From: Desulfobacteraceae bacterium
GTDB lineage: Bacteria; Desulfobacterota; Desulfobacteria; Desulfobacterales; SURF-7
Direction: 5' to 3'
Length of the DNA: 64,000 nt
Assembly: GCA_003599865.1 (NCBI GenBank)
Contig: QZKS01000010.1
Coordinates: 1-64,000 of the forward strand
The notes beneath the pieces are model-generated. The model saw only the letters and a list, made by a program, of their open reading frames with translations. It did no database searches and had not been told where the DNA came from. The position numbers were made by a program, and so were the translations under genes. Shown in pieces: positions 34,728-44,056 of the stretch (position 1 is its first letter; each line of letters begins with the position of its first letter).

Positions 34728-36178
34728 AACGAATTCTCCCCTGTAGCAAACGCAAGCCGTGCATTGGCGATATGAAAATCAGCCAAGGCACGGGCATAAT
34801 TGGTTTCGGATTGCAGCAGTGCAGATTGCGCATCCAGCACGTCGGTTATGGAACCGCTGCCCAGATCGTATTTCATGCGTTCAATTCGCAGACTCTCTTT
34901 GGCCTGCTCGATGGACTGTCGGGTCGCCTGGATGCGCTCACTGCCGGATTGAATATCCAGGAGTGCGGTTTCCACTTCCCGGCGGATCTGCAATGCAAGT
35001 TTGCGCAGCCGCTCCTGGGAAGCAGCCAGAACGGCCCTCTCCTGACGGATCTGTGCTTCGATACGTCCTCCTTCAAAAAGCGGCATGGATACACCCAATC
35101 CGATGGTGCCCACATCTTCACGCTCACTGCTTCCGGTCGCCGTTACACCATAACTCCCGAGAGCGGACACCGCCGGCCAGTGCCCGGCCCTGACGGCATC
35201 GACCCGCCTGGCCTGGGCTTCCAGCCGCGTCTGCGCCGCCAGATAATCGTTCCGGCGTTTCAGTGCAACCGCAACAAGATCTCCGGTATTTTCCATCACC
35301 GGTTCTTCAAACGTCAGCAAACCATTGACGGAAAGTTGATCCCCATTGTCTTCAATCCCCAGCAGATTCGCCAGATAGCGTTTTTCGATGGCAAGAACAT
35401 TGCGCTCCCTCACCATGCTTTGCCGCAAGTCCGCAAGCCGGACCTCGGATCGCAGCAGGTCCACACGGGCGGCTTTCTGAAGCGCCAGCAGATCGGAAAC
35501 CTGCTTGCGATGTTCCTGCATGGCGTTGATGGAAAACTCCAGGGAACGGATCACTTCCTCCTGGCTGAGCATCGCGTAGAAAGTACTGGAAACATTGAAA
35601 ACAAGTTCCTCCCGTGTATACGAAAGCCGCTTTTCTTCGGACTGTGAGAGCAGTTCGGCGGCCCTGATTTCATTGGTCAGCCTGCCGCCGGTAAACAGCG
35701 GCAGCCTGAGAATCAGATCACCGCGGTAAATGTCCTGGTCAAATATTCCAGGTTCACCATCATAACGGGCGGCAATCATCCGCTGGTCATCAAGCGAATG
35801 CTGATAGCGTCCTTCAGCGCTCAAAATGGGATATCTTCCGGCGCGCGCGGCATCCAGTCTTGATCCGGCCGCTGCAACATCCCATTGTGCGGCGTTGATC
35901 TCGGGGTTATTGGCCAGCGCAATCCGAATCGCCTCCGCCAGCGTCAGCGGGGCTTGCAAATCAGCCTGCGGTGTTCGCTCATCCTGAAGATCCGCCGGAT
36001 TGTCCATCGACGTAACATTCAAGCGGGAGGCCGTTGCATATGGATCGGTCGGATGCAGCAGAACGCAACCCGATGTCAGTATGGCCATGATCATCACTGC
36101 CGGAATAAAACACATCAGACGGCAAACCCGATCGGAATACATCATACGCTTTTTTCCGTTCATTGTTTGTTCAATCAT
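34724..36178 (-). CDS. TolC-like outer-membrane efflux lipoprotein
   Basis: About 484 residues. The N-terminus is a lipoprotein signal ending LTSGC. Two repeats of the OEP family follow (TLAEAIRIALANNPEINAAQWDVAAAGSRLDAARAG and a second heptad-rich half, YDLGSGSITDVLDAQSALLQSETNYARALADF split in segments). The ATG at 36178 overlaps the stop of the DGC gene by one base; ATG 36163 is possible. It forms the exit duct of the efflux system. Confidence 0.9.
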   Translation of the reverse strand: MIEQTMNGKKRMMYSDRVCRLMCFIPAVMIMAILTSGCVLLHPTDPYATASRLNVTSMDNPADLQDERTPQADLQAPLTLAEAIRIALANNPEINAAQWDVAAAGSRLDAARAGRYPILSAEGRYQHSLDDQRMIAARYDGEPGIFDQDIYRGDLILRLPLFTGGRLTNEIRAAELLSQSEEKRLSYTREELVFNVSSTFYAMLSQEEVIRSLEFSINAMQEHRKQVSDLLALQKAARVDLLRSEVRLADLRQSMVRERNVLAIEKRYLANLLGIEDNGDQLSVNGLLTFEEPVMENTGDLVAVALKRRNDYLAAQTRLEAQARRVDAVRAGHWPAVSALGSYGVTATGSSEREDVGTIGLGVSMPLFEGGRIEAQIRQERAVLAASQERLRKLALQIRREVETALLDIQSGSERIQATRQSIEQAKESLRIERMKYDLGSGSITDVLDAQSALLQSETNYARALADFHIANARLAFATGENSL

Positions 36179-36606
36179 CAACAGGAAGAGCAACTGCATC
36201 CATTTGCAACGGCAGCCGGGCCTGCCGTACCGGAATCGCCGACAACACGTTTGACGGCCGCCTTGACCCGGTCGATATCAGCCTGCTCCAGATTAAAATT
36301 CTTGTTTTTCTCAATGCCCTCGTCGGTAATCACCAGGTAATGCTGCAACGGAACCTGTGCATTCGCAAGGATCGCCTTGGCGCAGCCGACCTGGCAGCCG
36401 TCGATGGCCACCATCACCGGCACATCCCTGGCCGACTGGACAAAGCCGGAAAGCCGCCCGCCGATACCGGCCAGACAGAACATTTTGCCGAACCCTTCCC
36501 GAGTCAGTTCCACTGCTGCCTGATTGGAGAGCTGCCCGACATTGGAGCCGCCCGAACAGGCCAGAATCATGACATTGTTTCCTCCCGTACAGCATGTGTC
36601 AGACAT
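36178..36606 (-). CDS. DGC-domain putative zinc-binding protein
   Basis: 142 residues. The core LACSGGSNVGQLSNQAAVELT, CLAGIGGRLSGF and IDGCQVGCAK carry the D-G-C signature of this family, and the protein begins with MSDTCC and ends CSCSSC. Ten or more cysteines make metal or metalloid binding likely. Family members often occur with thioredoxin and permease genes in anaerobes, as here. It stands ten bases after the mini-thioredoxin gene. Confidence 0.85.
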   Translation of the reverse strand: MSDTCCTGGNNVMILACSGGSNVGQLSNQAAVELTREGFGKMFCLAGIGGRLSGFVQSARDVPVMVAIDGCQVGCAKAILANAQVPLQHYLVITDEGIEKNKNFNLEQADIDRVKAAVKRVVGDSGTAGPAAVANGCSCSSC

Positions 36607-36616
36607 TGCGGCCTCC

Positions 36617-36850
36617 TTATTTTTTCAGCCAGGATTTCACATCCTCTTTGGTGGGAATCTTGCCCACGGATTTTACCTCATCATCGATCACCACCGCCGG
36701 TGTGCCGAACACCCCGTAACCGGCGATCTTCATCAGATCGGTTACCTTCTCCACATTGGCGGCCACGCCGGATTCAGCGACAGCTTCCCGTACCACCTTT
36801 TCCGTCTGCTTGCATTTGGAGCAGCCGGGACCCAGAACCTTGATTTCCAT
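36617..36850 (-). CDS. Mini-thioredoxin (redox-active disulfide protein)
   Basis: 77 residues from ATG 36850 (AGGAG upstream). It opens MEIKVLGPGCSKCKQTEKVV with the redox pair at Cys10 and Cys13 and has the cis-proline loop GTPAVVIDDEV. Small thioredoxins of this kind are commonly found beside DUF318 permeases. It lies 38 bases after the permease gene and ten bases before the DGC gene. Confidence 0.9.
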   Translation of the reverse strand: MEIKVLGPGCSKCKQTEKVVREAVAESGVAANVEKVTDLMKIAGYGVFGTPAVVIDDEVKSVGKIPTKEDVKSWLKK

Positions 36851-36888
36851 TTTAAGACTCCTTTGTTTGAATTCTATGAAGTTATTAA

Positions 36889-38061
36889 TCAGACGAACCA
36901 TGCGCCGTAAATCATCCCGGCAATGGTCGACATGATCACGATAATGCCGCAAAAGACCGCTGTCTTTTTTATACCCATCACACTGCCGATCACCAGCATG
37001 TTCGGGAGCGACAGGGCCGGACCGGCCAGAAGTAGTGCCAATGCGGGCCCCTGACCCATTCCGGACCCGATCAGGCCTTGCAGGATCGGCACCTCGGTCA
37101 GGGTCGCAAAATACATTAATGCACCGGCCACGGCCGCGATCAGGTTGGCCCAGATGGAGTTGCCGCCCAGAAGGGATTGCACCCATTGTTCGGGAATCAG
37201 GGCCGGATGACCGGGACGGCCCAGCATGAAACCGGCCACCAGTACGCCGCCTGCTAAAAGCGGAAAGATCTGCTTCATGAATCCCCAGGTGGAATCGACC
37301 CAGTCCCGGCACTCATCTCTGTTGAACCAGGCCTTGAGCATGATCCCAAGGATAACCAGAAGCGCGATGGTGATATACCACTTGGCGGCGAAAATCGCCG
37401 GCCACAAGCCGGTAGAATCCACCGACGGTTTGGCAAAAGCCGCGAACACCAGGATCAGCACCATCGTCAGAAGATACAGTCCGTCCTGCAGCAGGGTGCG
37501 TTCCTTTACACCCTCATCCGGCACATAAATCTGCCCGGCGGTTCGGGCTGCATCATCCTTACGGAAGATCAGGGCCATCAAAAGACCGGTGACTACGGCG
37601 AAAAGGACCGCGCCCACAGCCCGGGCCAGACCCAGCTGCCAGCCCAGGATCTTGGCCGTCAGGGTGATGGCCAGCACATTGATGGCCGGACCGGAATACA
37701 GAAACGCCGTTGCCGGGCCGATGCCCGCGCCACGGGTGTAAATACCGGCGAACAGGGGCAGTACGGTGCAGGAACAAACGGCCAGGATGGTCCCGGAAAC
37801 CGATGCCACCGAATAGGATAAAATCTTGTTTGCCTTAGCGCCGAAGTATTTCAACACCGAAGCCTGGGACACGAACACGGCAATGGCGCCGGCAATAAAA
37901 AATGCGGGAATCAGGCAGGTCAAGACATGTTCCCGTGCATATTCCTGAAGCATCATAAAGGCTTCCAGGCCGGATTGCCGGATCACCGGATGGTCCCAGG
38001 GAATATAATAAGCGGCTGCAAAAATACCCACGATCCATAATAGTTTGGTACGTTCTTTCAT
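36889..38061 (-). CDS. DUF318 permease (ArsP-like)
   Basis: 390 residues with eight or more membrane segments. Family features include CSCTVLPLFAGIYTRGAGIG, GPAINVLAITL and a C-terminal mirror block (ALLLAGPALSLPNMLVIGSVMG). ArsP members export trivalent organoarsenicals; others are uncharacterised. Cys residues lie in the first block as in ArsP. It is preceded by an ArsR-type gene and a perfect palindrome at 38141-38154, and followed by the mini-thioredoxin. Arsenic export is a reasonable inference. Confidence 0.9.
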   Translation of the reverse strand: MKERTKLLWIVGIFAAAYYIPWDHPVIRQSGLEAFMMLQEYAREHVLTCLIPAFFIAGAIAVFVSQASVLKYFGAKANKILSYSVASVSGTILAVCSCTVLPLFAGIYTRGAGIGPATAFLYSGPAINVLAITLTAKILGWQLGLARAVGAVLFAVVTGLLMALIFRKDDAARTAGQIYVPDEGVKERTLLQDGLYLLTMVLILVFAAFAKPSVDSTGLWPAIFAAKWYITIALLVILGIMLKAWFNRDECRDWVDSTWGFMKQIFPLLAGGVLVAGFMLGRPGHPALIPEQWVQSLLGGNSIWANLIAAVAGALMYFATLTEVPILQGLIGSGMGQGPALALLLAGPALSLPNMLVIGSVMGIKKTAVFCGIIVIMSTIAGMIYGAWFV

Positions 38062-38140
38062 GATTCATTCTCCTTGAACCGGCCGTCAATCACTTTTCAG
38101 TCTGAAATCTCAAGCACGGCCTTCTGATTGCCATTTCGCC

Positions 38141-38154
38141 ATATATCGATATAT
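38141..38154. promoter_or_regulatory. Palindromic operator candidate between arsR-like gene and permease
   Basis: ATATATCGATATAT is a perfect 14-bp palindrome, 80 bases before the permease start and just after the ArsR-type stop. ArsR/SmtB repressors bind A/T-rich dyads of this form. Confidence 0.5.
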
Positions 38155-38168
38155 AAAAGCCGAAAAAA

Positions 38169-38513
38169 TCAGCCCGCGCAGATGGTTTCACGACGGATTT
38201 CAGGAAGTTTCCCCATCAGGGTTCCGATTTCCGCCTCATCCTCCAGCCAATGCCGCAGGTTTCCCAGCAAACTGGCCACGTACGGATTCCGGGACCCATC
38301 GGCCAGACGGTAATTGACCCACGGCCCGTCTTTTTCATAGGTAATCAGGCCGGCCTCCTCCAGAATTTTCAGATGTTTGCTGGCTGTGGACTGGGCCAGT
38401 CCCAGGGACATTTGAATCTCACAGACACACAATACCCGCCTCTGAAGCAGTTTGATCATCTTGACCCGGTTTGGGTCGGACAGTGCTTTCATCACCTTGA
38501 TAAAATCTCTCAT
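38169..38513 (-). CDS. ArsR/SmtB-family metalloregulator
   Basis: 114 residues with a winged helix (KALSDPNRVKMIKLL, AQSTASKHLKILEEAGLITYEKDGPWVNYRL). The sensor motif VLCVCEI (Cys29, Cys31) is that of arsenite-sensing repressors, and Cys112 near the end may be a third ligand. It heads the eleven-gene minus-strand island and is distinct from the ars-operon repressor at 22.1 kb. Confidence 0.92.
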   Translation of the reverse strand: MRDFIKVMKALSDPNRVKMIKLLQRRVLCVCEIQMSLGLAQSTASKHLKILEEAGLITYEKDGPWVNYRLADGSRNPYVASLLGNLRHWLEDEAEIGTLMGKLPEIRRETICAG

Positions 38514-38525
38514 AAGTCCTCCATA

Positions 38526-38547
38526 TCGTTAAATCGGAATATAACGA
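38526..38547. promoter_or_regulatory. ArsR-type operator candidate
   Basis: TCGTTA, ten bases, TAACGA lies 13 bases before the arsR-like start. It could serve autoregulation. It differs in sequence from the ars operon dyad at 22504. Confidence 0.45.
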
Positions 38548-38719
38548 AGCGGTCAGTCCTTGTCAAGCAGGAATTTCCCACCAGAGTGCCTGAAAGGCAG
38601 GCCGCTTTTAAATCATGGAAAAAGTTATTTCCGTATGCTATTCCGGATACGGAGGAAACGGATCGTGATATCCGTCTTTCTCCGGGATGAAGAAACCAAA
38701 ATCGAATTGAGCATATATC

Positions 38720-39568
38720 ATGAGATACGAAGACAATCGACGCAGCATCAAATATTTTGTCAAACAATATATTATCCGCAATGCCGATGTTTTGAAGGGG
38801 AAAACCATTATCGATTTTCCGGCAGGAAACGGTATAACTTCAAGAATCCTCAGGGAGCACGGCGCCGTGCCATACCCTTTTGATCTGTTTCCCGAGTATT
38901 TTGAAATTGACGGCCTCAACTGCCGGCGGGCCAATATTGCAGACGGCATCCCCCTGGATTCAAAATTCGCAGACGGCTTGATCTGCCAGGAAGGAATCGA
39001 ACATTTTTCCGATCAGTTCGGTGCCCTGAAGGAGTTCAACCGGCTGCTGAAACCCGGCGGTCTGCTGCTGATCACCACGCCGAACTATTCCAATATCCGG
39101 GCGAAACTGAGCTATCTTCTGTCGGAAAGCGAACGAGCCCCCTCCATGATGCCTCCCAATGAGCTGGACAGCATCTGGATGAACCGGCAGGATATCACGG
39201 ATGACTTTTACTTCGGGCACGTTTATCTGATCGGCATTCAAAAACTCAGGGCACTGGCCAGGCTGTCCGGATTTGCACTCAAAAAGGTTCATTATACACG
39301 GGGCAAAACCACATCCGTCATTTTGTTTCCGCTGCTATACCCGTTTATGTTTCTGGCAAATCTGATCAGCTATTCAAAAAACATGAGAAAGAACAAGGAT
39401 TATGACCGGAAAACCAAGCAGGCCGTGTATCGGGAGATGTTCCGGCTGTCAATAAATCCGGCCGTTCTGGTTACCGGCAACCTGATGGTGGAATTTATCA
39501 AGGAAACGGATTACAATGAAGTCGGCAAACATTTGAAAGGCAGGCATAAGGAGTTTGGCGTCACCTGA
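38720..39568 (+). CDS. SAM-dependent methyltransferase
   Basis: 282 residues. The SAM site is IIDFPAGNG near residue 30, an unusual motif I with Pro-Ala in place of the common Gly-Ser/Cys. QEGIEHFSDQFGALKEFNRLLKPGGLLLITTPNYSNI, split by a short turn, is a clear methyltransferase core of the UbiE/Coq5-like kind. A hydrophobic segment (TSVILFPLLYPFMFLANLI) near 205-223 suggests membrane contact. The start follows A/T-rich DNA; no strong ribosome site is evident. It stands alone, convergent with the asparaginase-like gene. Confidence 0.85.
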   Translation: MRYEDNRRSIKYFVKQYIIRNADVLKGKTIIDFPAGNGITSRILREHGAVPYPFDLFPEYFEIDGLNCRRANIADGIPLDSKFADGLICQEGIEHFSDQFGALKEFNRLLKPGGLLLITTPNYSNIRAKLSYLLSESERAPSMMPPNELDSIWMNRQDITDDFYFGHVYLIGIQKLRALARLSGFALKKVHYTRGKTTSVILFPLLYPFMFLANLISYSKNMRKNKDYDRKTKQAVYREMFRLSINPAVLVTGNLMVEFIKETDYNEVGKHLKGRHKEFGVT

Positions 39569-39651
39569 CCGGCCTGCTTCCTTTTTAGATGTGATCTTCA
39601 ACAGGTCGGGTATTCACAGTGATCGGCCATCGTCCTGATGGCTGTTGATGA

Positions 39652-40137
39652 TTACTGCCTTTCCTCAAACCGGTTTTTTTCTATATTTTTTTCTGAACAA
39701 TACGGATCGAAAATCCGGCCGTTCATCGCAATGTATACGCCGGGTCCGAGAATCTGCACGGCAATGATCGCACAGCCGATATTAAAAATGGCGTCACTGT
39801 CCCGGAATTCCGCAGGATACATGGAACCGGTCAATACGATGGTTTTTCCGGAGTCTCTGCCCAGTGCTTTGGCGGTCCGGATCATGGTGTCCGTTCCATG
39901 CGTAATCAGGATACGGTTGCAGGGATCATCCAATACTTTCCGCTTGATGAGATCCCGATCCGCTTCCGTCAGATCAAGACTGTCCTTCCACAGAATGGGT
40001 TCCACCTGGTATTCGATGACCACATTGGCCCGTGCAAGAACTACCCCGGCCTGAGGATCGCCGATCTGATACTCGCTTTTCCGATCGAAATAAATTTTGT
40101 CGATGGTTCCGCCGGTTGTAAATATCTTAATTTTCAT
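39652..40137 (-). CDS. Short asparaginase-domain protein
   Basis: 161 residues from ATG 40137, about half the length of L-asparaginase. The first catalytic Thr motif is present (FTTGGTIDK, residues 6-14), as is the second (LITHGTDTMI near 80), and VLTGSMYPAEFRDSDA. It therefore keeps the active N-terminal domain and lacks the C-terminal domain; single-domain versions of this kind are known. It overlaps the end of the histidine kinase gene by 11 bases, so expression is probably linked. Confidence 0.85.
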   Translation of the reverse strand: MKIKIFTTGGTIDKIYFDRKSEYQIGDPQAGVVLARANVVIEYQVEPILWKDSLDLTEADRDLIKRKVLDDPCNRILITHGTDTMIRTAKALGRDSGKTIVLTGSMYPAEFRDSDAIFNIGCAIIAVQILGPGVYIAMNGRIFDPYCSEKNIEKNRFEERQ

Positions 40138-43015
40138 CAAGGACATTCCGAATGGTCTTTGCCAGTTCTTCCTTCTCAATAGGCTTCATCATAAAGGCCC
40201 GGATACCGATGGAGGCGGCGATCTCCTGACTGATCTTTTCATTAAATCCCGTACACAATATGATCGGAACATCCCGGTTGATCTCCATCAGCTTTGCGGC
40301 AAGCCGGTCTCCTGTGATATCCGGCATGGTCATATCGGTGATCACCAGATTGTATTTTTGGGAATTCAATTGAAACTCCTCGATCACCGCAAGCGGATTG
40401 GTCATGGTCGTAACCCGATAGCCCATTTTGGTCAGCAGCTGTTTTCCCAGACGGACGATCTGTTCCTCATCATCCACCAGCAGGATTCGCTCGTTTCCAT
40501 AATAGGAATTTTTTGAAAATGACGGTTTCGGAGGTTCCGGCGAAACTTCCACGGCTACCGGCAGGTATATGGTGAACGTAGTTCCGCGCCCCACCTCACT
40601 TTCAACAAAAATCTTCCCGCCGATATTTTGTACGATCCCGTGGACGACCGACAGGCCCATTCCTGTACCCTTCCCCACCGCCTTGGTCGTAAAGTAAGGA
40701 TCGAAAATCCGATCAATGATATCAGGAGAGATTCCATATCCCGTATCGGAAATCGTCAGGACAACATAGTTTCCGGGAGGCATGCCGGCATCCCCGGCAG
40801 CACTTCCAATATCAAACCTTTTTTCTTGCAGTGTGACCGATAAAACACCTCCATGGTCGTTCATGGCCTGGGCGGCATTGGTACCCAGGTTGATGACAAC
40901 CTGATGGATCTGGATCGGGTCTGCCAGGATATACGATTTGGTCCGGACCAAATCAGATTGAATCCGGATACTGGAAGGGAGGGTTACCATTAACAGCTCA
41001 AGCGACTCCTGAATAATGGATTGCGCCTGAATGGTCTGTTTTTGATGGGGGGTCTGGCGGGTAAAATTCAAAAGCTGCATCACCACATCCTTGCCCCTCA
41101 GACTGGCTTTTTTGATCTCAAACATGTGCGGATGAAGGGCATCGGACAGATCCAGATCAAAAATGGCCAGTTCCGCGTTCCCCAGAATAATCCCTAAAAT
41201 ATTGTTGAAGTCATGGGCAATCCCGCCGGCCATTGTTCCGATGGCCTCCATCTTGTGTTTTTGCCGCAACCGGTCTTCCAGCAGTTGTTTTTCTTCTTCT
41301 GCCCGTTTCCGTTCCATAATGTTGCGGGAGACACCGATAATCCCGGCAGGTTTCCCGTCGATACCCAGTATAAAAGAGGCATCCACCTCCGCCCAGACTG
41401 TAGAGCCGTTCTTGCAGAAGTATTCGACTTCCGTTGTAATGGAGGCATTCCGGGCTTCGCCGCTATTCACGGCATCCAGCTTCTCCCTGATCAACAGACG
41501 AACCTTTTCGAGAGAAGACGATGTCAGCATCTTCTCAACCGGAATTCGTTTTGATTCTTCCGGGGTGTGGCCTGTCAACCGCTCACAGGATGGGCTGATA
41601 TATTGCACTTTCAAATTCAGGTCGGACTTCCAGATCACATCGTTTATATTTTCAGCAAGCAGTTTGTACCGTTCTTCACTTTCCTTGAGCTTTCGAAAGG
41701 AAATGCCGTTTGCCATGCTGATCGCAACCTCCGAGGCGACCCCGCTCAGCAGGCTCAGATCGCTTTGGGTTAAGGACCTTTTTTTCAACGGGTTTGCTGC
41801 GAACAGCAGGCCCATGGCAGTCGTTTCATAGGCAATCGGAATACAGATGAAGGACTTCACCTGAAAATGATTGATCATCTGTTCCCGCAGTTCCCGGGGC
41901 GCGTCCTTCCATTCTTCCACCCGATTGACCAGCAGTGTTTTTTTGTCGTTGAAGGAATTGACAAACGGCCACTTGGTTTCCGGGTCCTCAATATGAAAAG
42001 TGATTTTCTCGATCAGCCTTTTGATGGCATCCGTGCATCCATAACTTCTGGCATATGCCAGTTGAGACTTTTCTTCATCAACGACAAATACAGCGCCGCA
42101 TTCATAATCCAGATGCTTTTCCATCGCCTTCATCACGGTTGCAATAAGCTTGTTGACATCCAGAATGCCCGCAATGGTATGCCCGATTTCCTGTACCATC
42201 ATCGCATTGCGATACCGGATGTCCATCTCATCCAGCAGATCTTTCGCTGCGGTTCCTTCCGCCTCCATGACTTTTAGAAGCTCTTTCTTTTCCAGCTGCG
42301 CTGCATGCATGAAAAAAAAGACCGTGATACCGAGCAAGGCTCCGGAGATCAATGACCACAATGCCATGGGAAGAAAAAAGAAAAGCAGAACGCAGACGGG
42401 TATTGCGACAAAAAGAGCATAAATGGAGATCTTGTTCCACATCCAGAAATCAGCCTCCTCCCAGGTGACCACATATTTGCAGCAGTCCCCGCCCTTGTTC
42501 AGGCAGGACTGTTCCTGGACATCCGCATATTTGCCGGTAAAAATCAGTGACAATGCCTCAAATATCCCGGTCCGGTTTTCACACATGTAGGGTTTTTCTT
42601 TCAGCCCCTCCACCGGAACGGTCGTAATCTCAACCTTGTTCGAACCCAGCTTTCTGGATGTTACGATCGCAGCCTTGCTCATGACCTTATAGCTTTTTTC
42701 GATCTGCGTGTAGATGGAAGCCGTATTCATGAGACCCATGACAAACTTCTTGCTGGTCCCCATCACGCGGGCGGAAACAACATATCTCCCTACATCCCGT
42801 GCCAGATTCTGATTGCCCGTTTTTTCAACAAGATAATTGTAAAACCGGTCGACCTGATGCTCGTCGAACCAATGTCCTGATTCATTGATTTCCAATGGAG
42901 AAATGCCGGAATAGTCAAAAACAGGGGAGATATCCAGATGTGGATAGGTTTCTGCTACGTATTCCAGAAAGATTTTCATGAGCTTGCTGTTAAACAGGGG
43001 TTGGTTGATACCCAT
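40127..43015 (-). CDS. Hybrid histidine kinase: V4R-like sensor, two membrane helices, GAF, PAS, kinase, receiver
   Basis: 962 residues. The N-terminal ~190 residues end in CLNKGGDCCKYVVTWEE, like a V4R small-molecule domain. Two helices follow (IYALFVAIPVCVLLFFFLPMA and WSLISGALLGITVFFFMHA). Then a GAF-like region (CGAVFVVDEE), a PAS region (NINDVIWKSDLNLKVQYISPS), the kinase phosphorylation site GIAHDFNNILG, ATP-site motifs (NLGTNAAQAM, DTGYGIS, GTGMGLSVV), and a C-terminal receiver with the phospho-Asp in LVITDMTMPDITG. Such kinases sense a ligand and signal through phosphotransfer; no response regulator gene is next to it. Confidence 0.9.
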   Translation of the reverse strand: MGINQPLFNSKLMKIFLEYVAETYPHLDISPVFDYSGISPLEINESGHWFDEHQVDRFYNYLVEKTGNQNLARDVGRYVVSARVMGTSKKFVMGLMNTASIYTQIEKSYKVMSKAAIVTSRKLGSNKVEITTVPVEGLKEKPYMCENRTGIFEALSLIFTGKYADVQEQSCLNKGGDCCKYVVTWEEADFWMWNKISIYALFVAIPVCVLLFFFLPMALWSLISGALLGITVFFFMHAAQLEKKELLKVMEAEGTAAKDLLDEMDIRYRNAMMVQEIGHTIAGILDVNKLIATVMKAMEKHLDYECGAVFVVDEEKSQLAYARSYGCTDAIKRLIEKITFHIEDPETKWPFVNSFNDKKTLLVNRVEEWKDAPRELREQMINHFQVKSFICIPIAYETTAMGLLFAANPLKKRSLTQSDLSLLSGVASEVAISMANGISFRKLKESEERYKLLAENINDVIWKSDLNLKVQYISPSCERLTGHTPEESKRIPVEKMLTSSSLEKVRLLIREKLDAVNSGEARNASITTEVEYFCKNGSTVWAEVDASFILGIDGKPAGIIGVSRNIMERKRAEEEKQLLEDRLRQKHKMEAIGTMAGGIAHDFNNILGIILGNAELAIFDLDLSDALHPHMFEIKKASLRGKDVVMQLLNFTRQTPHQKQTIQAQSIIQESLELLMVTLPSSIRIQSDLVRTKSYILADPIQIHQVVINLGTNAAQAMNDHGGVLSVTLQEKRFDIGSAAGDAGMPPGNYVVLTISDTGYGISPDIIDRIFDPYFTTKAVGKGTGMGLSVVHGIVQNIGGKIFVESEVGRGTTFTIYLPVAVEVSPEPPKPSFSKNSYYGNERILLVDDEEQIVRLGKQLLTKMGYRVTTMTNPLAVIEEFQLNSQKYNLVITDMTMPDITGDRLAAKLMEINRDVPIILCTGFNEKISQEIAASIGIRAFMMKPIEKEELAKTIRNVLDEN

Positions 43016-43435
43016 ATGTCTTCCTCACTCCAAAGTCGTAACCTGCAGCGAAAACAGATTATTCCGGTTGAACGAATACTGGAATCAGAAATGCCAAGAG
43101 TTTCTGAAGTATCTGGAACGAAAAGATGCCCCGGCCCAAGGCTCGAACGTAACCTATTAATATTGAAAATGAATTAATAGATCCGCCGGATGTGCAATCA
43201 GAGATTCTATAGCATACCATGACAGGAACCGCAATTGCCGATTGATCCCTTCCGCCATTCAACCGGCTGAAACCACAAAAAATTCCCGATCCGGCCATCC
43301 GGTCAATAACAATAACGTATTGTTTTTATGTTATATTAGCAGAAAATGCACACGGACGAATAACCTGACGCAAAGATAAAAAAGAACCATCTTTCCGTCA
43401 GGGACATGGGAAAAAACATTCAGGACATTATCTGA
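43016..43435. other. Intergenic region upstream of the histidine kinase
   Basis: No gene seen. The region is A/T-rich near 43310-43345 and holds an inverted repeat at 43364-43402. Confidence 0.5.
43364..43402. repeat. Inverted repeat (possible terminator or binding site)
   Basis: CCTGACG-c-AAAGAT pairs with ATCTTT-c-CGTCAGG, 13 base pairs with one mismatch, around an 11-base A-rich loop. It lies 33 bases beyond the stop of the small zinc-ribbon gene. No T-run follows, so a terminator role is uncertain. Confidence 0.5.
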
Positions 43436-43651
43436 TCAGGAACCGGATTCAGATGCCTCCAGATCCACTTTCCACCCCAGACCGAAATGGCTGTGGCAGT
43501 TTGGGCAGATCAGGATCACCTCACTGAATTTTTCCTTATCAGGGTTGTACAGGGAAACATGAAAACCATCCCGGTATTGGCACTCCGGACAACAGGATAC
43601 CCTCCCCTTGGGATCGATCCGCCGAATGGGCGGGCCAATATTTTTGTTCAT
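43436..43651 (-). CDS. Small zinc-ribbon protein
   Basis: 71 residues from ATG 43651 (GGAAGG eight bases upstream). Two cysteine knuckles, CCPEC and CPNC, are separated by about 28 residues, a zinc-ribbon pattern. HVSLYNPDKEKFSEVILIC and SHFGLGWKVDLEA flank them. No specific family is recognised; related small proteins are often accessory subunits or regulators. Confidence 0.65.
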   Translation of the reverse strand: MNKNIGPPIRRIDPKGRVSCCPECQYRDGFHVSLYNPDKEKFSEVILICPNCHSHFGLGWKVDLEASESGS

Positions 43652-43745
43652 GATACCATCCTTCCTGGCTGATGAATCTGTCTCATTTTGATTTATTCGG
43701 AACACTCTTGTCTCGATTAGTACATGGTTTTTTTATTTGGAAATA

Positions 43746-43784
43746 ACAATCCCGGTTTTCAAAAGCAATAGAAACCGGGATTGT
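43746..43784 (-). terminator. Terminator downstream of the 82-residue gene
   Basis: A 13-bp stem (ACAATCCCGGTTT with its complement, 43746-43758 and 43772-43784) lies 24 bases after the stop of the gene at 43808. On the minus strand T-rich DNA (TTATTTCC) follows. Confidence 0.75.
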
Positions 43785-43807
43785 CTTTCGAAATATCGCA
43801 TGAAAAC

Positions 43808-44056
43808 CTACAGCAAGGCAATATTGTCACGCAACTGGGCAATCTGCAGACCCAGCCCGATACATTTTTCCTTGTCAATGCAAGCGTCTGTTTCATCGAT
43901 CTCCAGATAGGTTTTCAGTTCGCGGCCGCCTCTTCTCAAATGGACCGCCCATGCATTGTTCTGTTCTTCAAAGTTCACATTAACGTCAATGCCGCATTCC
44001 CCCAGGTCCGGGTACACCGCATGAATTTTATCACATATTTCATTTGAGTTACGCAT
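43808..44056 (-). CDS. Small hypothetical protein
   Basis: 82 residues, acidic, beginning MRNSNEICDKIHAVYPDLGECG and containing LETYLE-like strand KTYLEIDETDACI. GGAGGTGAT precedes ATG 44056, and a terminator follows, so it is very likely a real single gene. Four cysteines are scattered through it. I do not recognise the family. Confidence 0.7.
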   Translation of the reverse strand: MRNSNEICDKIHAVYPDLGECGIDVNVNFEEQNNAWAVHLRRGGRELKTYLEIDETDACIDKEKCIGLGLQIAQLRDNIALL

